Below the pieces are notes generated by a model. It saw only the letters and a program-made list of their open reading frames with translations. It was not told the DNA's origin and ran no database searches. This document shows positions 24,567 to 31,892 of a DNA stretch of 41,544 nt, in pieces (the first letter of the stretch is position 1; each line of letters opens with the position of its first letter). Made by a program: the position numbers and the translations under genes. The DNA is taken from contig CAKREL010000007.1 in the NCBI GenBank assembly GCA_934317205.1, positions 1 to 41,544 of the forward strand. Direction: 5' to 3'. This DNA comes from an uncultured Eubacterium sp. (GTDB lineage: Bacteria > Bacillota > Clostridia > Lachnospirales > Lachnospiraceae).

Positions 24567-25919
24567 TTACTTTTCTTCTGTTTCTTTCTTCACTCGCGGT
24601 TTTTCCTGCGGCAGCACGAGATTTAAGAATACTGCTGCTACTGTTGCGATAACAACCGGAGTTTTTCCGAATACTGTGGTTACCCATGCCGGGAACATGC
24701 CCAGAGATGCGGAAGCCTGAGTCACACCGACACCAAGTGCAACAGCCAGACCAACTACGGATGTATTACGGAAATTCATCTCCTGGGTTGTGATCAGTTT
24801 GATACCTGTCATTGCGATGGATGCAAATACGGAGATTGTTGCACCACCAAGAACACACTGCGGAATCGTTGTCAGTAATGCGGAGAATTTCGGCACCAGA
24901 CCGGCAATCAGCAGAATGCCTGCGGACATTCCGAGAACCACACGGTTGATAACTTTTGTTGTTGTAACAATACCTACGTTCTGACTGTAGGAAGCAGTCG
25001 GCAGACCACCAAGAAATGCACCGAGAATATTCGTACATCCATATCCTACGATAGCACCTTTCAACTCTTTGTCCGTCGGCTCACGATCCATACTTCCTGT
25101 CGTTGTTGCTGTAAAGTCACCGATTGCCTGAATCGCATTAATTGCAAACAATAATCCAATGGCGATACAGGATGACGGCTCAAACTGGATACCGAAATGC
25201 ATGATCTGCGGAGCCTGGAAAATGCTTGCCTGTGTAACAGCCGCAAGGTCTACCATTCCAAAACATGCGGCAACAATATAACCACAGATAATACCAATGA
25301 GGATAGAAGCCAGTTTCACAAATCCTTTTGTAAAATGATTTAAAAATGTAACAATTGCTAATGTAATAAACGCTACCAGCCAGTTTGTCCAATGTCCATA
25401 ATTTGCACTGGCTGCGCCACCTGCCATGTAATTAACAGCTGTCGGATACAAAGAAAGTCCGATGGTAAATACAACGGTACCGGTTACCAATGGTGGGAAT
25501 ACTTTACGGATTTTATCGATAAAGAATCCGATGACCGCTGCTATGATACCTCCAACGATCTGTGCACCAAAAATTGCTGCGATACCGGAATCTGCGGCAA
25601 TGGCCTGCATACTTGCTACATATGCAAAGCTGACACCCATGATAACCGGTAATCCGGAGCCCAGACGAAAGCCACCTTTCGGACCAATCGGAAACAACTG
25701 TAAAAATGTGGAAATTGCGGAAACGATCAGTGCTGACTGAATCAGCATAACACGATTTGCACTGTCAAGTCCTGCCACGCCTGCCACGATGATGGCCGGA
25801 GTCACACAACCTACGATCATTGCCACTACGTGCTGCAAAGCCAGTGGAAGCGCTTTGCTCATCTGTGGAATACCATCGAGTTCGAAAATGGATGCTCTTT
25901 CTCTTTTTGCCTTTTCCAT
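24567..25919 (-). CDS. NCS2-family purine permease (paralogue 2)
   Basis: A 450-residue NCS2 permease, nearly identical to paralogue 1 over the membrane core. Differences cluster in the N-terminal tail (MEKAKRERASIFELDG), a few helix positions and the C-terminus (RVKKETEEK). It shares the same signature SQNVGIVTTTK and the same non-acidic Gln and Tyr at the positions discussed for paralogue 1. A GGAGG site precedes the ATG. It starts 37 bases after the ferredoxin-like gene, so it belongs to the xanthine dehydrogenase transcript. This linkage makes xanthine, urate or a related purine the most likely substrate, over uracil. Confidence 0.92.
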   Translation of the reverse strand: MEKAKRERASIFELDGIPQMSKALPLALQHVVAMIVGCVTPAIIVAGVAGLDSANRVMLIQSALIVSAISTFLQLFPIGPKGGFRLGSGLPVIMGVSFAYVASMQAIAADSGIAAIFGAQIVGGIIAAVIGFFIDKIRKVFPPLVTGTVVFTIGLSLYPTAVNYMAGGAASANYGHWTNWLVAFITLAIVTFLNHFTKGFVKLASILIGIICGYIVAACFGMVDLAAVTQASIFQAPQIMHFGIQFEPSSCIAIGLLFAINAIQAIGDFTATTTGSMDREPTDKELKGAIVGYGCTNILGAFLGGLPTASYSQNVGIVTTTKVINRVVLGMSAGILLIAGLVPKFSALLTTIPQCVLGGATISVFASIAMTGIKLITTQEMNFRNTSVVGLAVALGVGVTQASASLGMFPAWVTTVFGKTPVVIATVAAVFLNLVLPQEKPRVKKETEEK

Positions 25920-25956
25920 TACATAAATCCTCCTCTTTATGTACTTCTTTATTCTA

Positions 25957-26418
25957 TTATTTTATAAATCCACGAATATCAACAATTGCATTTCTCGGAC
26001 ATTTCACCACGCAATTTCCACAGGATAAACAGTCCGTTTCATATATAACCGCACAATTATTTCTTATCTGTATTGCCTCACTCGGGCAGTTTCTGTGGCA
26101 CAGCCCACAGCCGATGCAGCTCACATCGCAAGCTTCTTTTGCTTCCACACCTTTGTCCTGGTTGGAACAGAGCACCAGAAAGGATTCTCCCACCTGATGC
26201 ATATGGATAATATGCTGTGGACAGGCTTTTTCGCACAACCGACACCCAACGCAATGGGTGCGGTCAATCTCTGCTACCCCCTGTGCATTGATACTCACAG
26301 CATTTTTCCGGCAGGCTTCCACGCAGGCGCCGCAGCCGATGCAGCCGTATTGGCAGCTGTGGTTGTGTGTTCCACCGTTACAGGCTACATAAGCAAATTT
26401 ACGAACTGGTTTTTTCAT
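25957..26418 (-). CDS. Ferredoxin-like protein with several 4Fe-4S motifs
   Basis: A 153-residue cysteine-rich protein. An N-terminal set (CQYGCIGCGACVEACRKNAV), then CVGCRLCEKACPQHI, a third motif CIGCGLCHRNCPSEAI, and a last CLSCGNCVVKCPRNAI indicate four cluster-binding segments. The order resembles the ferredoxin half of RnfB-type proteins, but no membrane segment is present. Its ATG overlaps the xanthine dehydrogenase stop (ATGA), so the two are made together. The dehydrogenase here lacks an FAD domain, so this protein is the obvious candidate to carry electrons between its 2Fe-2S clusters and a cytosolic partner such as YgfK or the ferredoxin pool. The partner is inferred. Confidence 0.88.
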   Translation of the reverse strand: MKKPVRKFAYVACNGGTHNHSCQYGCIGCGACVEACRKNAVSINAQGVAEIDRTHCVGCRLCEKACPQHIIHMHQVGESFLVLCSNQDKGVEAKEACDVSCIGCGLCHRNCPSEAIQIRNNCAVIYETDCLSCGNCVVKCPRNAIVDIRGFIK

Positions 26419-28997
26419 AACTGCTCTTCCCCCTTTTTCTGCTCTGCATCTTCTTCATACGGTGTATCCGCAAGCGGAAGGCTGGTGCGGTACTTTCCGT
26501 CATATACATAATATGCTCCTGCGATAGCCGGTGCGGTCGGAATAGAAGTAATCTCTCCGATACCAATGGCTCCGCATGCCACATTCAGTCCTGCTTTTTC
26601 TACAATGATACTTTCCACTTCCGGAATCTCATTTGCCCGGAATAATCCAAGCGTTCCATATTTAGATAACGGTTTACAATCCTTCAGATCATATCTTTCT
26701 CGCAGTGCGTAACCAAGTGACATGATCACGCCTCCTTCGATCTGACCTTCCACCGACAACGGATTTACTGCACGTCCCACATCATGGGCTGCCACAATTT
26801 TTTCCACTCTTCCGTCCTTGTCCAGCACGCATACCTGCGTTGCATATCCATATGCCACATGGGAAACCGGATTTGGAACATCTGCGCCAAGTTTATCTGT
26901 TTTTGCCAGATATTCTCCGTAAAACTCTTCGCCCTCAAGTTCCTCCATACTTTTTGTCTTTCTTGCTTCATTAAACAATTCACAAGCGCGGCGCACTGCT
27001 TCACCGGTAACTAATGTCTGTCTGGAGCCGGATGTAGTTCCGGAATCCGGTGCATTAATGGTATTTGCAGCATCATATACGATATCATCACGAGTCAGGC
27101 CTGTGTTTTCGATGACCATCTGTATCAGTACTGTTCCAAGACCCTGACCGATGCAGGAAGCACCGGAACGGATGTGTACTTTTCCGTCTACAATGGCAAG
27201 GATCGCTCTTCCAAAATCCGGGATACCAACGCCGACACCGGCATTTTTCATAGCACAGGCAATACCGACATACTGATTGTTTTCAAATACATCTTTGACC
27301 GCTTCCAGTGTCTCCACCAATCCGGTAGACTCATCTACAATCTGACCGTTTGGAAGCACCTGTCCCGGCCGGATCGCATTACGGTAGCGGATTTCCCAGG
27401 CACTAATGCCGATCTGCTCTGCCAGCTTCGTCAGCATCATTTCCATACAGTAGCATGTCTGTGTAACACCAAACCCACGGAAAGCTCCTCCCGGCGGATT
27501 ATTTGTATAATATGCTTTTCCGTCAATCTCGAAGTTCTGGTAATTATACGGTCCGGCTGCATGAGTACAGGCTCGTTCCAGAACCGGTCCGCCAAGGGAT
27601 GCATAAGCTCCGGTATCAGAGATAACCGTTGCCATAACGCCCTGAATGATACCATTTTCATCACATCCAACCGTAAATTTCATATCCATCGGATGCCGTT
27701 TCGGATGGATCAGAATACTTTCCTGTCTCGTTAATTTTACTTTGACCGGACGTTTCAGCAGATAAGCTGCCAGTGCTGCATGATGCTGCACAGACATATC
27801 TTCTTTTCCACCAAAGCCACCGCCTACCAGTTTGTTGACAACCCGGACTTTCTCGTTTGGAAGACCAAGCATCTCGGCACATTCATGCTGGGTTGCGTAA
27901 GTTCCCTGATCGGTAGAATAGATCAGTACACCATCCTCATACGGCATGCCTATCGCACATTCCGGCTCCAGAAATGCATGCTCTGTCCACGGTGTATGAA
28001 ATTCTTCCGTATACACATATTTTGCATTGGCAATGGCTTCCTTTGCATTACCTCTGGATACATGTTTGTGTGCCAGCAGATTTCCGCTTCCGTGCACCAG
28101 CGGTGCATCCTCTTTCATTGCTTCATGCGGATTGCTGACAAAAGGCAGCTCCTCGTATGCGACTTTCACCAGTTTTTTCGCTTTTTCCACAGCATCCAGA
28201 TTCTCACCAACCACAAGTGCGATGGCATCTCCCAGATAATGGGTAATGGAGCCCACCGGAATCATCGTATCCCAGTCCTGCACCAGATGTCCGACTTTGA
28301 TATCTCCCGGAATATCTGCTGCGGTAAAGATATCTACGATGCCCGGAACCGCTTTTGCTTTCTCTATATCGATGGACAACACCCTCGCTCTCGGGTACTT
28401 GGAACGGACGGCACTTGCATGAAGTAAGCCTTCCACTTCCATGTCATCCACATATTCTCCATATCCTAATACCTTTTCCCTGGCATCCACACGGTGCACG
28501 CGCTCGCCCAGTTTCCAGGTAAATTCATTTTTCGGGATTCCTTTTCCTTCCCGTTTGATCTTTGCGGCCAATTCTACCGCATCCATGATTTTTTTATATC
28601 CGGTGCAGCGACAGATATTATTTCGCAATGCAAATGCGATCTCATCTCTGGTCGGATCCGGATTTACATCCAAAAGTCCTTTCGTACAGATGACCATTCC
28701 CGGGATACAGAATCCACACTGCACAGCACCTGCCTCAGCAAAGGCATATGCATATAGCTCTTTTTCTTCATCAGAAAAACCTTCTACTGTCAGAATTGAT
28801 CTTCCATCCATCATGGACAATGTCGGAATACAGGCTTTCATTGCCACTCCGTCCACCAGCACATGGCAGGTTCCGCAGGCTCCTTCACTGCAGCCATCCT
28901 TCACGGATTTACACTTACAGACATCCCGCAGGAACGGTAACAGTTTTCCATCGCCTTCCACCTGATATAATTCATTATTTACATAAAATTGATACAT
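26415..28997 (-). CDS. Selenium-dependent-type xanthine dehydrogenase, fused 2Fe-2S and molybdopterin chain
   Basis: An 860-residue enzyme from the start at 28997 (MYQFYVNNELYQ), which has a GGGGG site; eight extra residues upstream are possible. Residues 1-140 bind two 2Fe-2S clusters: Cys36, 41, 44, 56, then Cys94, 97, 129, 131. The rest is the Mo-cofactor domain of xanthine dehydrogenases, with VGGGFGGKED, GAFRGFGVTQ, GSGTTSGSRQT-like elements and a catalytic glutamate in AIGIGEITSIPTAP. No FAD domain is fused and no FAD subunit gene is nearby. This layout matches the selenium-dependent group (XdhD/TIGR03311 type), which uses a labile selenium ligand on Mo, not selenocysteine. It interconverts purines such as hypoxanthine, xanthine and urate. 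Confidence 0.9.
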   Translation of the reverse strand: MYQFYVNNELYQVEGDGKLLPFLRDVCKCKSVKDGCSEGACGTCHVLVDGVAMKACIPTLSMMDGRSILTVEGFSDEEKELYAYAFAEAGAVQCGFCIPGMVICTKGLLDVNPDPTRDEIAFALRNNICRCTGYKKIMDAVELAAKIKREGKGIPKNEFTWKLGERVHRVDAREKVLGYGEYVDDMEVEGLLHASAVRSKYPRARVLSIDIEKAKAVPGIVDIFTAADIPGDIKVGHLVQDWDTMIPVGSITHYLGDAIALVVGENLDAVEKAKKLVKVAYEELPFVSNPHEAMKEDAPLVHGSGNLLAHKHVSRGNAKEAIANAKYVYTEEFHTPWTEHAFLEPECAIGMPYEDGVLIYSTDQGTYATQHECAEMLGLPNEKVRVVNKLVGGGFGGKEDMSVQHHAALAAYLLKRPVKVKLTRQESILIHPKRHPMDMKFTVGCDENGIIQGVMATVISDTGAYASLGGPVLERACTHAAGPYNYQNFEIDGKAYYTNNPPGGAFRGFGVTQTCYCMEMMLTKLAEQIGISAWEIRYRNAIRPGQVLPNGQIVDESTGLVETLEAVKDVFENNQYVGIACAMKNAGVGVGIPDFGRAILAIVDGKVHIRSGASCIGQGLGTVLIQMVIENTGLTRDDIVYDAANTINAPDSGTTSGSRQTLVTGEAVRRACELFNEARKTKSMEELEGEEFYGEYLAKTDKLGADVPNPVSHVAYGYATQVCVLDKDGRVEKIVAAHDVGRAVNPLSVEGQIEGGVIMSLGYALRERYDLKDCKPLSKYGTLGLFRANEIPEVESIIVEKAGLNVACGAIGIGEITSIPTAPAIAGAYYVYDGKYRTSLPLADTPYEEDAEQKKGEEQL

Positions 28998-29044
28998 CGA
29001 AATGCCCCCATTCTGATGCAAATGATATAGTAAGACATGCCTTT

Positions 29045-29060
29045 GACTGAATATTCAATC
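29045..29060. promoter_or_regulatory. TGAATATTCA palindrome upstream of the xanthine dehydrogenase gene
   Basis: A 10-bp perfect palindrome TGAATATTCA, extended to a 16-bp near-palindrome GACTGAATATTCAATC. It lies about 50 bases before the xdh start and just upstream of a possible -10 (TACTAT, minus strand, 29027-29032). It is a likely operator for the TetR gene that follows. Nothing else is visible in 28998-29127. Confidence 0.45.
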
Positions 29061-29127
29061 AAACAGAAGTGTACAGAAAAGCTTTTCGTATCCCCATAGT
29101 AAAGTTCCTGTAAAAATCGGATTAAAA

Positions 29128-29742
29128 TTACCCTTCTTTTTTCTCCATCGCAATTCTGATCTGCTGAAGAACCATATCCTCTGCATATGCAAAATAACTA
29201 TCTGCGTCAAAACCTTTTCCATCTACCAGCACCTGGATCGAAGCCCCCTCAAGCAACGATACTGCCATGTATGGAATCAGTTCTTTGTCTGTCTCATCCA
29301 TATTCGGGCAAAAATGAATAATGATCTCCCGGATATTATCTCTCCAAACCGCATATGCTTCCTGAAAACGTGCTCTGATGTCTGCGTCGATCCTTGTCTG
29401 AACAAGAAAATCAATTTCTGCAAAATCATACTCTTTCTTCTTTGTCAGCAGTGTTTTTTTCTGCTGAAAGAAAATATGTAACTGATCTTCCAGTGTATCT
29501 TTACTTGATTTCTTGCTCACTTGCTGCATATCGTAGCATTCTTCCAAAATCCACTCTTGCAGTCCCTTTAACAGTTCCTGCTTTGTTTTATAATAATAGT
29601 GAACATTTGACTGCACCATGTCTGCCTTTTCTGCGATCAGATGCATTCTGGTTCCACTGATCGTAACATCATTTACAACTTTCAGTGCCGCATTCAGAAT
29701 CCTTTCTTCTGTTTCTGTAACATGTAATGTTTCTGTTTTCAA
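29128..29742 (-). CDS. TetR-family regulator of the purine cluster
   Basis: A 204-residue repressor starting at TTG (29742) with an AGGAGG site seven bases upstream. Residues about 10-55 form the helix-turn-helix (ILNAALKVVNDVTISGTRMHLIAEKADMVQSNVHYYYKTKQEL). The C-terminal domain includes a hydrophobic PYMAVSLLEGASIQVLVDG. It lies directly upstream of the xdh-ferredoxin-permease transcript on the same strand, with a TGAATATTCA palindrome between them. It has a strong promoter of its own. It probably senses a purine or a breakdown product, but the ligand is unknown. Confidence 0.87.
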   Translation of the reverse strand: MKTETLHVTETEERILNAALKVVNDVTISGTRMHLIAEKADMVQSNVHYYYKTKQELLKGLQEWILEECYDMQQVSKKSSKDTLEDQLHIFFQQKKTLLTKKKEYDFAEIDFLVQTRIDADIRARFQEAYAVWRDNIREIIIHFCPNMDETDKELIPYMAVSLLEGASIQVLVDGKGFDADSYFAYAEDMVLQQIRIAMEKKEG

Positions 29743-29786
29743 ATTCTTGCCTCCTGCCTATAAGATTACCCTAACATTCGGTTTTT

Positions 29787-29815
29787 ATTTTATTTTTTCT
29801 TACAGGCAGTGTCAA
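29787..29815 (-). promoter_or_regulatory. Promoter of the TetR-family gene
   Basis: On the minus strand a perfect TTGACA (29810-29815) and TAAAAT (29787-29792) are 17 bases apart, about 45 bases upstream of the TTG start. Confidence 0.65.
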
Positions 29816-29853
29816 GAATCAACTAAAATTTATTTTGGTTTAACCCGTTACTC

Positions 29854-29863
29854 TTGTATACAA
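29854..29863. promoter_or_regulatory. TTGTATACAA palindrome
   Basis: A perfect 10-bp palindrome between the ridA stop and the TetR promoter, of the type bound by FCD-group GntR regulators. A close variant (TTGTATACAC) lies upstream of ispE at 15013. Function is uncertain. Confidence 0.3.
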
Positions 29864-29874
29864 TCCTGTATTTC

Positions 29875-30252
29875 TTACTTTTCAACAGCAATTGCTTCAA
29901 TCTCTACCAGACCTGCTTTCGGGAGGTTTGCTACCTCTACGCAGGATCGGGCCGGTACTTCGTTTGCAAAATATTTTGCATAAATCTCATTTACTTTACC
30001 AAAATCAGCGATGTCAGCTAAAAAGATTGTTGTTTTTACAACGTGATCAAAATCAGATCCTGTGCCTTCCAGAATTGTTTTCAGATTCTCGAGACTCTGG
30101 ATTGTCTGTGCCTCAATGCCTTCCGGAAGTGTGCCGTCTGCCGGATTTAAACCTAACTGACCGGAGATGAAGATCATGTTTCCTGTTTTCACTGCATGTA
30201 CATATGGGCCTACTGCTGCCGGTGCTCCGTTTACGTTGATTGACTGTTTCAT
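29875..30252 (-). CDS. ridA: RidA-family enamine/imine deaminase
   Basis: RidA hydrolyses 2-aminoacrylate and related enamine/imine intermediates released by PLP enzymes, preventing damage to other PLP enzymes. The start at 30252 (MKQSINVNGAPAAVGPY, 125 residues) has an AAGGA site. The family signature is clear: GNMIFISGQLGLNPADGTLPEG, the Arg of VPARSCVEVANLPKAGLVEIEAIA, and the final Glu. It forms trimers in the cytosol. Its place in the cluster fits the diaminopropionate ammonia-lyase at 37288, whose reaction releases an aminoacrylate-type intermediate. It has its own promoter. Confidence 0.93.
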   Translation of the reverse strand: MKQSINVNGAPAAVGPYVHAVKTGNMIFISGQLGLNPADGTLPEGIEAQTIQSLENLKTILEGTGSDFDHVVKTTIFLADIADFGKVNEIYAKYFANEVPARSCVEVANLPKAGLVEIEAIAVEK

Positions 30253-30280
30253 AATCATATCCTTCTTTCTTTTTAGATTG

Positions 30281-30334
30281 TGAAATAAACTATTTCATCT
30301 TTTTATTATAATGCAGTACCTTACTGCTTTACAA
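30281..30334 (-). promoter_or_regulatory. ridA promoter with two palindromes
   Basis: On the minus strand TTGTAA (30329-30334) and a perfect TATAAT (30305-30310) are 18 bases apart. The spacer holds GCAGTA-cct-TACTGC (30313-30327). A second palindrome TGAAATA-aac-TATTTCA (30281-30297) falls at the expected transcript start. The remaining bases to 30440 show no clear signal. Confidence 0.55.
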
Positions 30335-30440
30335 GCAATCCTGTAAATACATATTTGTAGATATATTCTATTTGCTGTCATTTATATTTTAAAATCTGTT
30401 TCCACTCTATATAAATATGGTTAATATCCCTACTCATATG

Positions 30441-31814
30441 TTATAACTGACGTGCTGTTCTATGGATGTATTTTCCTTTTAACTCCGTATGGACCTTACC
30501 GTATTCTGCCACCGGACAGCCTCTTAAAAATACCTGTGCTGCCATTCCGGTTCCCGAAATTCCTTCGTATGGCGTGTTGTCTACATTCTGAACCTGTGTC
30601 TCGGCTGAAATCGTCCATGTTTTCTGTGGATCCCAGATTACCAGATCGGCATCGCTGCCTGGTAAGATGGCTCCTTTTTTCGGATACATGCCAAAAAGTT
30701 TTGCCGGACGTTCGGACAAAATCTGACACATCCGTTCAATGGAAGTCCTTCCCTCCGCCACGCCGTACTGATAAAACAGCTGTGGCCGGTGCTCTGTTCC
30801 CGGGATACCTCCCGGAATTCTGGTAAAATCATCCTTACCTCGCGTCTTCTGATCTTTCATATTGAAACTGCAATGATCTGTACCAAGCATATCAACTTCG
30901 CCCTTTGCAACTGCTTCCCAAAGTGTCTCCCGGTCTTCTTTTTTTCGAAGCGGTGGTGCACATACGAAAGCAGCTCCCGCAAATCCTGGACGATTGTATT
31001 CTTTTTCATCTAAAATCAGATACTGCGGACAAGTTTCCACAAATACCTGCTGGCCTTCTTTTCTGGCTCTCTGTACTACTTTCATTCCCTGTCTGGAACT
31101 TAAATGTACGATATTTACCGGTGTGCCTGCCAGCTTTGCAATGATCAGAAGTCGGTTAATGGCCTCTGCTTCCGCTTCCGCCGGGCGGCTCTTTGGATGT
31201 AGGCGTATGCTGTTGTGTTCCTCTGCTTTGAGTTTTTCTGTCACTGCCTTGATGATGTCACCGTTTTCACAATGGACACCTGCGATGCCGTGTTCTTCCT
31301 CAATTGCTGACAATATCTCGAATAACTCTTTGTCATTTACTCTGAGATTATCATACGCCATATACAATTTATAAGAAGTGACACCCTGACGGGTCATTTC
31401 TTTGATTTCCTTTTTTGCCTCATCATTCCAGTCTGTGATCGACATATGAAAACCGTAATCACAGGAGCTTTTTCCATCTGCCATCTTGTGCCAGACATCC
31501 AGCGCTTCGGTTAAGGTCTGCCCTTTTTCCTGCGTGGTAAAATCAAGGATTGATGTGGTTCCTCCTGCTATCGCAGCTTTTGTCCCTGTATAAAAATCAT
31601 CTGCGGTATGAAAATCTCCTGCATCCAGATCGAAATGTGTATGGGTATCGATGAATCCGGGAAATATATATTTCCCGGACGCATCGATGACCGTCATGCC
31701 CGGCGCATCAATGGTTTTTGCCACCTGGGTTATTTTCTCACCTTCTACCAGTACATCGGCTGTGTAACTGCCGTTTGCATAAACAACGGTACCGTTTTTG
31801 ATTAAATATCCCAT
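30441..31814 (-). CDS. hyuA: Dihydropyrimidinase/hydantoinase-type cyclic amidohydrolase
   Basis: A 457-residue amidohydrolase that opens cyclic ureides such as hydantoins and dihydropyrimidines. The metal sites are visible: GFIDTHTHFDLDAG (H-x-H), the carbamylated lysine in TSYKLYMAYDN, VHCENGD, NIVHLSS, and GTDHCSFN with the catalytic Asp. The N-terminal beta domain (MGYLIKNGTVVYANGSY) is as expected. An AAGGAG site precedes the ATG. It follows ygfK by 78 bases in the ssnA-ygfK-hyuA transcript. In urate-degrading gut bacteria the equivalent gene is part of the required set; the ring it opens (a reduced urate product) is inferred, not visible. Confidence 0.88.
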   Translation of the reverse strand: MGYLIKNGTVVYANGSYTADVLVEGEKITQVAKTIDAPGMTVIDASGKYIFPGFIDTHTHFDLDAGDFHTADDFYTGTKAAIAGGTTSILDFTTQEKGQTLTEALDVWHKMADGKSSCDYGFHMSITDWNDEAKKEIKEMTRQGVTSYKLYMAYDNLRVNDKELFEILSAIEEEHGIAGVHCENGDIIKAVTEKLKAEEHNSIRLHPKSRPAEAEAEAINRLLIIAKLAGTPVNIVHLSSRQGMKVVQRARKEGQQVFVETCPQYLILDEKEYNRPGFAGAAFVCAPPLRKKEDRETLWEAVAKGEVDMLGTDHCSFNMKDQKTRGKDDFTRIPGGIPGTEHRPQLFYQYGVAEGRTSIERMCQILSERPAKLFGMYPKKGAILPGSDADLVIWDPQKTWTISAETQVQNVDNTPYEGISGTGMAAQVFLRGCPVAEYGKVHTELKGKYIHRTARQL

Positions 31815-31892
31815 TATGAACTCCTTATCTGAAATGCTGTCTTATGCCAGCATAACTCACAGTTTCTCTTAAAATCTACTCGGCTCTGAATA

